NCBI GenBank assembly: GCA_039028975.1
Contig: JBCCHB010000095.1
Coordinates: 1-63,713 of the forward strand
Length of the DNA: 63,713 nucleotides
Direction: 5' to 3'
Origin: JAHBNG01 sp039028975
GTDB lineage: Bacteria; Chloroflexota; Anaerolineae; Caldilineales; Caldilineaceae
Below are positions 55,838 through 63,713 of the stretch, piece by piece (position 1 is the first letter of the stretch; every line of letters begins with the position of its first letter). The position numbers and the translations under genes were made by a program. The notes below the pieces were generated by a model that had not been told where the DNA came from, did not search any database, and worked only from the letters and a program-made list of their open reading frames with translations.

Positions 55838-55876
55838 GGCTAAACATGTAGCACTCCTCACGGAGCATGTTCACAT
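55838..55876 (-). repeat. Dispersed repeat family C, copy C3
   Basis: The minus strand reads CAATGAGCATGTGAACATGC then TCCGTGAGGAGTGCTAC. It aligns with C2 along its length, with paired changes in the palindromic arm (CACGTCCACGTG versus CATGTGAACATG). Confidence 0.5.
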
Positions 55877-55885
55877 GCTCATTGA

Positions 55886-57283
55886 TTATGCTTTGATGAG
55901 GGAACCTTCATATAAGTCAGAACCCCGCACGTTGTCCATACCGCGATTAATTTCATCATCATACTTACCAGCAAGAAGTTCGCGATAAAACTGATAATTG
56001 ACACCAACCACCTTTTCGTCATCGGGGAAGCGGTGGTAGTTATCCTTGGACATGAGGCTCTTCCCTTCGGCGATTAGCTGATTGCCTAAGGCCGATCCAG
56101 GGTAGGGTGCGTAGTAAGCAATAGATGGAAAGACCCGACGCATGCGCTTTAGCATACGCATGGTCTTAAATGCATCTTCTGGTGCCTCACCTGGAATTCC
56201 AAGCATAATATTCGACCAAAAGTAGGGTGCCTGTCGACCTTGTGCCTCCAATTCATCACCCAGTTGATTCACTAGATCGATGGCAAAGTTGTTGTCCTCT
56301 TCCGTACATTCCTTGTTAAGCAGTCGTAAAATTCGATCGCTACCTGATTCAAAACCGATTGAAATGGTCGTCCAATTGGTCTCCTTAACAAGGGCCTCAA
56401 AGAGATCTGGCCACTGTCTAACCGTATCGGCACGGCCAGCCGCCCAATATGGCCAGACCTTATTGGCCTTACGTGGATAGAGTTCAATCCATTCTTTCAG
56501 CCAACTAGGGTTTTGAAAGAACATAGAATCATGGATAACAACTGAACCAACACCATACCGATCATCTAAGTAGTTGAGTTCATCGATGACGGCTTCGACC
56601 GGACGTCGCCCCATATTGGCAATATAGGAATTTTCATTGCAGAAGACACATTGCCAAGGGCAAACCCGGCTGGTCAGGATGGTGGCGACGCCAGGAGGGC
56701 CCCAACCACATTCAGGTTCTAAGGGCCAGTTAAATTTACGGCGAGTTCGCCAACTGGCTGGTTTTGGCCAAAGGGTTCGATCGATCATAGGCCACTCGGC
56801 CATGGAACGTGCGCCAATGCCTTTGATCAGTCGGGGGAAGTCACCCGGATTCTGCACCAGATCTACAACGGTCTTTTCTCCTGGCCCCTGGATAATCTTA
56901 TCAAAAGCCTCAACAGCTTCCATTTCATCCGGAGCAACAGTGGCATGCATACCACCTGTCAAGACCATTCCGTTAGGATTTACTTCTTTAAAGATCTGTG
57001 CAGCTCGATGGGCTACAGGGTATGTATAGCTACGCACATTCATGATCATCATATCATAATCAACCATGTGCTTTTTTAGCTTATTCCATGAAGTAACAGC
57101 TCGGGTGGAAGCGAGATCAGTCTGAATCCCTTCCTGGTGCATAATCGTTCTGAGGAGCCCCAAGCCATGATCTTGCCATTGTTCGTGGGGGCCATCAGGG
57201 TGAACGAGATCACCCAAATCGCCCAGGTCCAACCAAAGGATCGATGAATTACGCTTTGTACCCCAGGGCCAAGAGATGGTCAA
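55886..57283 (-). CDS. B12-binding-domain radical SAM protein
   Basis: The 465-residue protein has an N-terminal cobalamin-binding-like domain (about 15-150, MVLTGGMHATVAPDE) and a radical SAM core with C208, C212 and C215 (SRVCPWQCVFCNE). An IGFESGSDRIL block and a C-terminal domain follow. Members methylate unreactive carbons or modify cofactors, lipids or antibiotics. The B12 His motif (DxHxxG) is not evident. The product is unknown. A family B-like fragment and a TGATTCTCA word lie upstream. Confidence 0.88.
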   Translation of the reverse strand: MTISWPWGTKRNSSILWLDLGDLGDLVHPDGPHEQWQDHGLGLLRTIMHQEGIQTDLASTRAVTSWNKLKKHMVDYDMMIMNVRSYTYPVAHRAAQIFKEVNPNGMVLTGGMHATVAPDEMEAVEAFDKIIQGPGEKTVVDLVQNPGDFPRLIKGIGARSMAEWPMIDRTLWPKPASWRTRRKFNWPLEPECGWGPPGVATILTSRVCPWQCVFCNENSYIANMGRRPVEAVIDELNYLDDRYGVGSVVIHDSMFFQNPSWLKEWIELYPRKANKVWPYWAAGRADTVRQWPDLFEALVKETNWTTISIGFESGSDRILRLLNKECTEEDNNFAIDLVNQLGDELEAQGRQAPYFWSNIMLGIPGEAPEDAFKTMRMLKRMRRVFPSIAYYAPYPGSALGNQLIAEGKSLMSKDNYHRFPDDEKVVGVNYQFYRELLAGKYDDEINRGMDNVRGSDLYEGSLIKA

Positions 57284-57477
57284 AGTCTTCTCCTTTAGGG
57301 ATCGATTGAATAGGTTTTCAGGCTGAGCACCGAAAACACCTAAAACGATGGGTAAATAATAACGCTCTAGAGGTATCTCCAGGATCTGACATTGAAATGA
57401 TTCTCAGAGTGGATTTATGCTCTGAACCAGCGAGATTCTTTGAGCCCCGATAGAGCCGACAACAAAATTATACTCAG

Positions 57478-57510
57478 TCCCATTTGAAAATGACCACAGC
57501 ATAGATACAC
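57478..57510 (+). repeat. Family B short form (33 bp)
   Basis: CTCAGTCCCATTTGAAAATG followed by ACCACAGCATAG. These are the two ends of family B joined without the hairpin middle, as at 53876-53909. It is 438 bases before the flavodoxin gene. Confidence 0.6.
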
Positions 57511-57659
57511 TTGAGCAGAACTATCATCCTGACTGGTTCACGTACCAATTGCCGTTCACTTTCAATTCGGCGCGCAGTATAGCATAGAGGGATCGACCTG
57601 TCAATTTTTATGAAATTTATGATAAATATTACCCATATCGCGTTTGTGAAAAAAATTAC

Positions 57660-57688
57660 TTGACGACATTGGAGCCAGACAGTATAAT
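57660..57688 (+). promoter_or_regulatory. Consensus sigma-70 promoter for the flavodoxin gene
   Basis: TTGACG (57660-57665), a 17-base spacer and TATAAT (57683-57688). It predicts a leader of about 250 bases before the ATG at 57949. Confidence 0.7.
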
Positions 57689-57948
57689 TCAATACAAAAT
57701 CTCATTGGGTTAAAGACATTGGCATCATCCAACTTATATAGTCCAAAAATAATCCCCTTACCTTCCTATTCATCACTTTAGAGATTGTATACTCGAAAGT
57801 TGGATAGAATAGCTTTACGTAAAAAAGTACGGTATACAAAATTAGCAGTAGACCACAACACTATATACTTGAGGATGTTCTCCTTACAGTGGGACTACTG
57901 GCAATACAATAGCTCGTTTTAAAAATAAATCATTAGGTACGAAAAATA

Positions 57949-58488
57949 ATGGCAGAAAAAATCGGTCTATTTTACGGTAGCTCTACAGGCGCAGGAGAGA
58001 ACGTTGCCCAGATTATCAAGCAGACCATTGAAAGTTCTGGTGTGGCTGAGGTTGAGATGGCAATTGTTTCCTCTGATACGGTAAAGGTAATGGAAAAGTA
58101 CCAATACCTAATTTTTGGTTGTTCAACCTGGAACATTGGCGAACTTCAGGATGATTGGGACGTCAAGTATGCAGAGCTAGACACAGTTGATTTCAAGGGT
58201 CGTAAGGTTGCCCTCTTTGGGAATGGTGATCAGTACGGTTATTCTAATTCTTTTGTAGATGCTATCGGCATCATTGGCAATAAGATCGCTGGAAAAGGGG
58301 CTGAACTTGTGGGTTTTTGGCCCTCAGACGAGTATGAGTATGAATACTCAGTAGGTGCCTTTGAAGGCGTATTCATGGGGCTACCACTAGATGATGATAA
58401 CCAGCCAGAGAAGACTCGTCAACGCACAGTCAATTGGATCTACTGGGTTATGGAACAGTTCGGCATGCCAATGGCCGTTCCAGAATAG
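57949..58488 (+). CDS. Long-chain flavodoxin
   Basis: The 179-residue FMN-binding electron carrier has the phosphate loop GSSTGAGENVAQ at 10-21. It has the aromatic FMN-shielding loops FGCSTWNIGELQDDW (W near 64) and FGNGDQYGYSNSF (Y near 100). Length and the 20-residue loop insertion fit long-chain flavodoxins. It precedes nuoB, nuoCD and nuoI by 170 bases, which suggests it may donate electrons to the complex. That is inference. Confidence 0.93.
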   Translation: MAEKIGLFYGSSTGAGENVAQIIKQTIESSGVAEVEMAIVSSDTVKVMEKYQYLIFGCSTWNIGELQDDWDVKYAELDTVDFKGRKVALFGNGDQYGYSNSFVDAIGIIGNKIAGKGAELVGFWPSDEYEYEYSVGAFEGVFMGLPLDDDNQPEKTRQRTVNWIYWVMEQFGMPMAVPE

Positions 58489-58658
58489 GTCTGGCTTGGA
58501 AAGTTGCATCTGAGGTGATGCCTCAGGTACAATTCCTGTAATTGTCATGGTTAAACATGAATTAATTCTAGATGTGAATAATACTAGGATCACTTAGACT
58601 GATCGTAGTTTTGAGAATAGAAGAACGAAATCCTCTTACAAATAATGGGAGCATTCTT

Positions 58659-59441
58659 ATGGCATCACCTGCTGAAGACGGATTCCAGCAGCTAAAAGAC
58701 GAACAGGTTCAGCAATATCTTCACGATTCAATCATCGTGCCGGATGAACTGCGCCCGAATGTGCTCGTCACCAGTTTAGACAAGGTTTATAACTGGAGTC
58801 GCAAATCGAGTATGTGGCCTCTTCTCTTTGGGCTTGCTTGTTGCGCGATTGAAATGATTGCAACAGCCGCTAGTCGATATGACCTCGCCCGTTTCGGGAT
58901 GGAGGTGATGCGCCCTAGCCCTCGACAAAGTGATTTAATGATTGTTTCAGGAACAGTCACCAAGAAGATGGTTCCAGCAATTGTTCGTATTTACAATCAG
59001 ATGGCCGAGCCACGTTATGTAGTGAGCATGGGGGCATGTGCGACAGGTGGCGGCCCATTTAAAGAAGGCTATAATGTTGTTAGTGGCATCGACAAATATA
59101 TCCCTGTAGATGTCTATGTACCTGGTTGCCCCCCTACGCCGGAAGCACTTATTTATGGTCTGCTCAAGATGCATGAAAAGGTCGAGCGTCAGAGCATTGC
59201 CCAAGTAGCCTGGTACCAAAAGGATGCAAGTGGTTACGTTCCAGTTCCCGTCCTAGGCCCGGATATCTTTGACCCACGCCAGATTCAAGTCATTCGCGAA
59301 TACACACTGGGTGACGCGGCTATATCAACAGCCAGTAGTGGTGGTGCCGATGTAAACCCCGAACCGTTGCCAGACGATATACGAACCAAGCTCGAAGAAA
59401 TCCGCGCTCGTTTCCATGCTTCCATGAAACAGACGGCATAG
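58659..59441 (+). CDS. nuoB: NADH-quinone oxidoreductase subunit B
   Basis: The 260-residue subunit carries the N2 4Fe-4S cluster ligands C61, C62, C127 (MGACATGGG) and C157 (VPGCPP). N2 passes electrons to quinone in complex I. The ATG follows TGGGAG; a frame 16 codons longer is less likely. The C-terminal extension (about 205-260) is longer than in most NuoB. nuoA, expected just upstream, is absent and a flavodoxin gene is there instead. Confidence 0.96.
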   Translation: MASPAEDGFQQLKDEQVQQYLHDSIIVPDELRPNVLVTSLDKVYNWSRKSSMWPLLFGLACCAIEMIATAASRYDLARFGMEVMRPSPRQSDLMIVSGTVTKKMVPAIVRIYNQMAEPRYVVSMGACATGGGPFKEGYNVVSGIDKYIPVDVYVPGCPPTPEALIYGLLKMHEKVERQSIAQVAWYQKDASGYVPVPVLGPDIFDPRQIQVIREYTLGDAAISTASSGGADVNPEPLPDDIRTKLEEIRARFHASMKQTA

Positions 59442-59457
59442 ATAGAAGGGTAAACTC

Positions 59458-61308
59458 ATGACTGATGCTGTGGCAGAAGCGCCGGTTGCAGAAGCGGCCG
59501 CTGAAGCGCTCCCTTATAATGATAAAATTCCCGGTGCAGTTACCGGTCGTTGGGCAGAAGAGACGGCTCCAGGGCTATTGGTCGCATCGGATAAATTGCT
59601 CAACCTGCTGACCCACTTACGAGATACGGAGGGATACGATTTCCTTTCCAGCGTCACCTGTGTAGACTATCAGAGTTATGGTGGCAAACAGCGGGCGGGT
59701 GTAGATGCTCGCTTTGATGTCGTTTATCACATTTATAGCACTTCTAAAGGCGGGACGCATATTAAGCTGCACGTACCGGTCCCCGAGGATGATACGATTC
59801 CTTCAGCAACTAGCGTCTATCCTGGTGCGAATTTAATGGAAAGAGAGGTATATGACCTCTTTGGCATCTCTTTTGAAGGCCATCCAAATTTGCGACGCAT
59901 TCTCTTGTGGGAGGGATTTAATGGCCATCCTATGCGCAAAGACTGGAAAGAAGCCTACTTTGAGGAAGATGCAAAGCCCTTCAAAAGTCGTCACCCAGCC
60001 AAGGGGTATGAATTCCAAGAAGACAAGTTACCCTGGGGAAAGAATACGACCTATCCCCAGGATTGGGATCCAGAGGATTGGAAAGAACCCATTACATATG
60101 TGCCTGTAAGTCAGGCGCCATCCACGAATGGAAGTAATGATGCTGCTCATTTAGAGACTCAGAGTTTGGTCGTTAATTTGGGCCCGCATCACCCAAGTAC
60201 CCATGGCGTATTTCGCATGTTGGCTCGCATCGAGGGGGAGACTATCTTGGCCTTAGAGCCGGAGATGGGCTATCTCCATCGCAACCACGAGAAGATCGGT
60301 GAGCGCAACTCGTGGCTCATGAATATGCCTTATACGGATCGGTTAGACTATCTCAACTCTATGAGTAACAATCTGGGATTGGCTCTTGCTGTTGAGAAGC
60401 TATTAGATATAGAAGTTCCGGAGCGGGCCAACTACATTCGCATCATCATGGCCGAGTTTACCAGAATTATCAACCATCTCTGGTCTATCGGCTTTATCTT
60501 GAATGATTTGGGGGCTTTGCAAACGCCAGCCCTCTATGCCATTGAAGAGCGGGAAATGATCTTGGATCTCTTTGAAGAGGTCAGCGGTGCCCGTTTAATG
60601 TGTAATTTCATGCGCTTTGGTGGTGTTGTTCGTGATTTGACGCCTCGTTGGCTGGAACGTGCTCGGTATCTGGTTCACGATCGGCTTCCCCGTATGTTGG
60701 ATCAGCTGGATAACCTTCTGAGCGGCAATGAAATTGTCAAAGCCCGCGGTAAGGGCGTAGGATATTTGTCCCCTGCGGATTTGATCGCACTCAGCGTAAG
60801 TGGCCCTATGATTCGGGCAGCCGGTGTGGCATATGACATTCGTAAGGCGGAACCGTACTGTATCTATGATCGCTTTGAATTTGATATCCCTACCTTGCCC
60901 AACAGCGACATCTATGACCGTTATTTCATTCGTCTGTTGGAAGCCCGAGAGAGTGTAAAGATTTTAAGACAAGCGCTAAGAGATATTCCTGGTGGTGAAG
61001 TGCAGGGGCTACCTGCTTATGCGTCAGCAACGTTAGAGCAGGGCTTTGGTGAAATCATGGGCGGCAAAGGTGGCTATACATTCCGTCCCCCAGAAGGTGA
61101 AGTCTATCAGCGAATCGAAAGTCCAAAAGGTGAATTGGGATACTTTTTGGTCAGCGACAACAAGGCCAACCCTTATCGTTACCATGTGCGCGCCCCAAGC
61201 TATATTAACTTAAATGCCCTTGGCCCCATGTCAGTGGGCTATAAGATTGCAGATGCAATCGTAATTTTAGGTGCAATTGATATTGTTTTGGGAGAAGTCG
61301 ATCGGTAA
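59458..61308 (+). CDS. nuoCD: Fused NADH-quinone oxidoreductase subunits C and D
   Basis: The 616-residue fusion joins NuoC (about 25-210, with EREVYDLFGI and GHPNLRRILL near 128-150) to NuoD. NuoD begins at LGPHHPSTHG (241-250) and keeps EPEMGYLHRNHEKIGE and the C-terminal D-E-V-D-R end. They are the hydrophilic subunits that form the quinone cavity beside NuoB. The first 20 residues are an Ala/Glu-rich tail. It starts 16 bases after nuoB. Confidence 0.96.
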   Translation: MTDAVAEAPVAEAAAEALPYNDKIPGAVTGRWAEETAPGLLVASDKLLNLLTHLRDTEGYDFLSSVTCVDYQSYGGKQRAGVDARFDVVYHIYSTSKGGTHIKLHVPVPEDDTIPSATSVYPGANLMEREVYDLFGISFEGHPNLRRILLWEGFNGHPMRKDWKEAYFEEDAKPFKSRHPAKGYEFQEDKLPWGKNTTYPQDWDPEDWKEPITYVPVSQAPSTNGSNDAAHLETQSLVVNLGPHHPSTHGVFRMLARIEGETILALEPEMGYLHRNHEKIGERNSWLMNMPYTDRLDYLNSMSNNLGLALAVEKLLDIEVPERANYIRIIMAEFTRIINHLWSIGFILNDLGALQTPALYAIEEREMILDLFEEVSGARLMCNFMRFGGVVRDLTPRWLERARYLVHDRLPRMLDQLDNLLSGNEIVKARGKGVGYLSPADLIALSVSGPMIRAAGVAYDIRKAEPYCIYDRFEFDIPTLPNSDIYDRYFIRLLEARESVKILRQALRDIPGGEVQGLPAYASATLEQGFGEIMGGKGGYTFRPPEGEVYQRIESPKGELGYFLVSDNKANPYRYHVRAPSYINLNALGPMSVGYKIADAIVILGAIDIVLGEVDR

Positions 61309-61419
61309 ACCTTCTAGGTTGATAGCATATATGACGGTGGTAATAAAGTAGCACCACTATTTGAGAGAAAGATGTTACTTTGTGCGGAGTCCGAGTATAA
61401 TTAGCATTAGGAAAATAAC

Positions 61420-62235
61420 ATGTACGGAACAGGGTTACTAAAAGGGCTGGGGATTACGCTGAAACACGCAATGGACACCTTCCGCGATGACGGTGAATCC
61501 GTACCAAGCCGCTATTTGGACAGCCGAAAGCTCAATGGAAACCGCCGTATTCTTGAGCAAAATATTGAACAAGAAGGTCTGCTGACCATTCAATATCCAG
61601 AAGAGAAGAGGCTTTTGCCTGAACGATTTCGCTATATTCCCATGCTCATTTGGGATACGGAAGAGAATGTTGATCTCTGTACGGCTTGTGGGATTTGCGC
61701 CAAAGTCTGCCCGCCTCAATGTATCTGGATTGTACGCGATAGTGATGAAAACGGTAGACCAGTGGCCCGCCCGGCTGAGTTTTATATCGATGCCGCGGTT
61801 TGCATGAGCTGTAGCTTCTGTACAGAGTTCTGCCCATTTGATGCCATCAAGATGAACCACGATTACGAATTGGCCGTCTATGATCGGTATCCTCACCTCG
61901 TTTACAACAAAGCTGAACTGACAGTGCCACAAGAGTATTACGCTGCTCTTTGGCCCGCCCAATTTGAGGCAGAAGAACAAGTTCGCCAACAAAAGGCCGA
62001 GGCTGAAAAACGCAAGGCTGAAGAGAAAGCCAGAAAAGAAGCTGAAAAGCAGGCTAGTGGCGGAGAGAAGAAGAAACGCACGCCAGAAGAGCTAAAGGCA
62101 TTAAAAGAACAGGCTGCCGCGAAAGCCAAAGCACGTAAAGCTGACGAAGATCCAGAGGCCAAGAAGGCGCGTATAGAAGAGCTTAAACGGAAAGCACAAG
62201 AAAAAGCTAAGGCTCGTAAAAATGAGGCTGGTTAG
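61420..62235 (+). CDS. nuoI: NADH-quinone oxidoreductase subunit I with basic C-terminal tail
   Basis: The 271-residue protein has an 8Fe ferredoxin core with C87, C90, C93, C97 and C128, C131, C134, C138. Residues 1-80 form the usual amphipathic N-part. From about 185 the protein continues as an 85-residue Lys/Glu/Ala-rich helical tail (AEKRKAEEKARKEAEKQ), absent from textbook NuoI. It lies 111 bases after nuoCD with a possible -10 at 61396. Without nuoEFG here, electrons may come from ferredoxin or flavodoxin, as in other Chloroflexota and archaeal complexes. Confidence 0.93.
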   Translation: MYGTGLLKGLGITLKHAMDTFRDDGESVPSRYLDSRKLNGNRRILEQNIEQEGLLTIQYPEEKRLLPERFRYIPMLIWDTEENVDLCTACGICAKVCPPQCIWIVRDSDENGRPVARPAEFYIDAAVCMSCSFCTEFCPFDAIKMNHDYELAVYDRYPHLVYNKAELTVPQEYYAALWPAQFEAEEQVRQQKAEAEKRKAEEKARKEAEKQASGGEKKKRTPEELKALKEQAAAKAKARKADEDPEAKKARIEELKRKAQEKAKARKNEAG

Positions 62236-62393
62236 GCATTTACTCTCTACTATCGACAAAAAATTCACAATCTGGCGGTTATGCTAAATTAACATCGCAC
62301 CCTGAGAGAATGCTGCTAATTTATGTGGAGCTGGAGAATATATTGTCGATGAGATCTATCGTTCTAAAGCGAAGAAATAATTGACCCAAACAC

Positions 62394-62430
62394 AAAGCCA
62401 GACTTGCGAACCGGTGAGTCTGGCTTTTTT
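62394..62430 (+). terminator. Strong rho-independent terminator
   Basis: AAAGCCAGACT and AGTCTGGCTTT form an 11-bp perfect stem with a 12-base loop, followed by T-rich sequence. It is 159 bases after the nuoI stop and ends the nuoB-CD-I transcript. Confidence 0.92.
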
Positions 62431-62464
62431 ATTCTGTGGTTAAAAGCAAGAACAGGAGAAACGC

Positions 62465-63157
62465 ATGTCAATTAAGATAACCTACTATGGTCACGCAACA
62501 TTTGGAATAGATGCGAATGGAACCAAATTGATTATTGATCCATTTCTAGCACCCAATAGCCCGGTAACCCAAGTGACTGCAGGTGAGATTGAAGCAGACT
62601 TTGTTCTGGTATCCCATGGCCACGGGGACCACATTGCGGATGCAGTTGGTATTGCCACACGAACCGGTGCTAAGACGATATCGAACTTTGAAATTGCTGG
62701 TTGGCTAGAGGCCGCCGGGGTAAAAGACGCCCACCCAATGCATATCGGGGGATCCTTCGGTTTTCCATTTGGTCGAGTCAAATTGACTATTGCTCATCAC
62801 GGTAGTGCTTTGCCGGATGGCAGCAATGGTGGTAATCCAGCAGGCATTCTGTTACAATTTAACAGTGGCGAGACCATCTATTTCGCTGGAGACACGGCAT
62901 TGACCTACGATATGAAACTCATAGGCGAAGGGGGAGGATGCGATTTGGCCATTCTACCCATCGGTGATAATTTTACCATGGGACCAGATGATGCAGTTAG
63001 AGCAGCAGAATTTGTACAAGCGAAACGAGTTATTCCCTGCCATTACAATACATTTCCACCCATTCAGCAGGATCCCAATGCGTTTGCCAAAAGCCTGAAA
63101 GAGAGGACAGGAATTGATTGTACAATTCTAGACTCAGGTGAAGAATTTATCTTATAG
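62465..63157 (+). CDS. UPF0173-family metal-dependent hydrolase
   Basis: The 230-residue metallo-beta-lactamase-fold protein has the metal motif HGHGDH at 51-56. It also has KLTIAHHGSALPDGS, FAGDTALTYDM and a final CHYNTFPPIQQ. The family (YtkL-like) has no settled substrate. RBS AGGAGAA precedes the ATG. It lies 11 bases before the CxxC-protein gene and is separated from nuoI by a strong terminator. Confidence 0.93.
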   Translation: MSIKITYYGHATFGIDANGTKLIIDPFLAPNSPVTQVTAGEIEADFVLVSHGHGDHIADAVGIATRTGAKTISNFEIAGWLEAAGVKDAHPMHIGGSFGFPFGRVKLTIAHHGSALPDGSNGGNPAGILLQFNSGETIYFAGDTALTYDMKLIGEGGGCDLAILPIGDNFTMGPDDAVRAAEFVQAKRVIPCHYNTFPPIQQDPNAFAKSLKERTGIDCTILDSGEEFIL

Positions 63158-63168
63158 GATAAAGTAAC

Positions 63169-63543
63169 ATGTCTGAAATTAATGAGGCAGCCATACAAAC
63201 AAAGGCGGAACTACTATTCCCAGCCCATCTGATCTCTAGCCTGCGTGACTTGCGCGGCCCAGAGTGGGAGGCATTGGTGGATCGTGTTACTGAACTTTCA
63301 GAAACTGATCCTGATAGTCTAGCCTTTGTTCTTATGATGATTGAATTAGATGGCTGCATGAAGTGCAATAGCAACAACTTCAAATTCTTGCGTGGCTGTT
63401 TTCTCTGTGCAACCCAGACGGTTCAGTCCTTCAAGGGAAGCGATAAAGAACTCTTGAAGATGTACGCAAAAGCTCAGAAAAAGATTGAAAAAGAATTAAG
63501 CAAGGGCATCCAACCCGGGCAGCTCAAGGTGACGGTTGCATAA
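63169..63543 (+). CDS. Small protein with two CxxC motifs
   Basis: The 124-residue protein has an N-terminal helical region and then C63, C66, C77 and C80 (GCMKC and GCFLC). This looks like a Zn or Fe-S site in a mostly helical protein. A basic amphipathic helix (KAQKKIEKELSKG) ends it. I do not recognise a family. It is co-transcribed with the UPF0173 hydrolase gene (11-base gap). Confidence 0.75.
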   Translation: MSEINEAAIQTKAELLFPAHLISSLRDLRGPEWEALVDRVTELSETDPDSLAFVLMMIELDGCMKCNSNNFKFLRGCFLCATQTVQSFKGSDKELLKMYAKAQKKIEKELSKGIQPGQLKVTVA

Positions 63544-63713
63544 TTTGGATTTTAGCCCTCTTTTGCATTCTGTGATATAGGTGCATTTAATCGTGGAGCG
63601 AAGGGCACCATCGGTCAACGAGTTTTTGAGTCTCTTGAGAGCGACGTCCGCGAGCAGGGGGTGGAACCCAAGGATCGGGAGGAACTCTGAACCAAAAGAG
63701 TTCAGAAACGGAC
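63544..63713. other. 170-bp right end of the window
   Basis: It has a weak stem (CTGAAC 63687-63692 with GTTCAG 63700-63705) and an open GTG frame that runs off the edge. There is no ribosome-binding site, so no gene is called. Confidence 0.4.

Larger units (their letters stand above)
57284..57948. other. 665-bp AT-rich divergent region
   Basis: It lies between the radical SAM gene and the flavodoxin gene. It holds a family B-like fragment in the minus sense (57312-57327), a family B short form (57478-57510), a consensus promoter (57660-57688) and an AT-rich leader of about 250 bases. No coding frame is supported. Confidence 0.6.

Noticed and set aside
61438..61992. 184-codon minus frame opposite nuoI
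   Set aside because: It overlaps a certain ferredoxin-type subunit and has no family signature.
63592..63713. Open GTG frame at the right edge
   Set aside because: No ribosome-binding site, and two frames are open. It cannot be judged without more sequence.

Overview
The window reads as a chromosome segment of a Chloroflexota bacterium, probably Anaerolineae/Caldilineae-like. This is an inference from gene content, since no rRNA is present. Supporting signs are secreted proteins with Thr/Pro/Ala-rich (TPT/TAT) linkers, a FAS1-LysM envelope protein, many Gfo/Idh/MocA oxidoreductases, a fused NuoC-NuoD, a type 2 IPP isomerase, and a MutL-like ASKHA protein in a membrane-protein operon. I recognise no tRNA, rRNA or CRISPR array.

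Layout. 1-1305: tail of an IS5-type transposase and the ATPase/winged-helix regulator gene it beheaded. 1390-4195: an amidase and a frameshifted Rpn/PD-(D/E)XK-like gene ending in a 27-bp minisatellite. 4374-10716: an ABC exporter, then an enolase-superfamily enzyme, PhzF, Asp/Glu racemase and Gfo/Idh enzyme (small-acid or sugar-acid metabolism). 10833-16985: a tightly packed seven-gene operon with four uncharacterised membrane or membrane-anchored proteins, a zinc-ribbon membrane protein, a MutL-like protein and a decaprenyl-phosphate phosphoribosyltransferase-like enzyme. This is the best candidate here for an undescribed system. 17017-21091 (minus): PRTase, RF1 (prfA), PrmC, HAD phosphatase. 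21278-31550 (plus): NIPSNAP protein, secreted protein, Gfo/Idh-epimerase-Gfo/Idh cassette, sugar-kinase-like APH protein, IDI-2, PstS-like lipoprotein and opine-dehydrogenase-like enzyme. 31640-34657 (minus): MetY, CoA-binding protein, membrane protein. 34814-44475: amidase, NUDIX, DinG-type helicase, two large envelope proteins. 44723-50740 (minus): molybdopterin oxidoreductase, SerB, MFS transporter, with a candidate small RNA and a small membrane protein between them. 51073-57283: a broken gene, an SH3 secreted protein, RluA-type synthase, two small genes and a B12/radical-SAM protein. 57949-63543 (plus): flavodoxin, NuoB, NuoCD, NuoI, UPF0173 hydrolase and a CxxC protein.

The gaps are the most unusual part. 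They hold at least three dispersed short-repeat families. Family A (about 95-114 bp, four copies) is a nested inverted repeat whose inner stem keeps pairing while its bases change. Family B has three 83-bp copies, 33-bp short forms and half copies. It lies in front of start codons, in the direction of the gene, in almost every case. Family C is a third, more degenerate set. A and B occur side by side twice. They could be non-autonomous mobile palindromes, mobile regulatory leaders, or both. Family B and the 10833-16985 operon are the two leads I would follow first.
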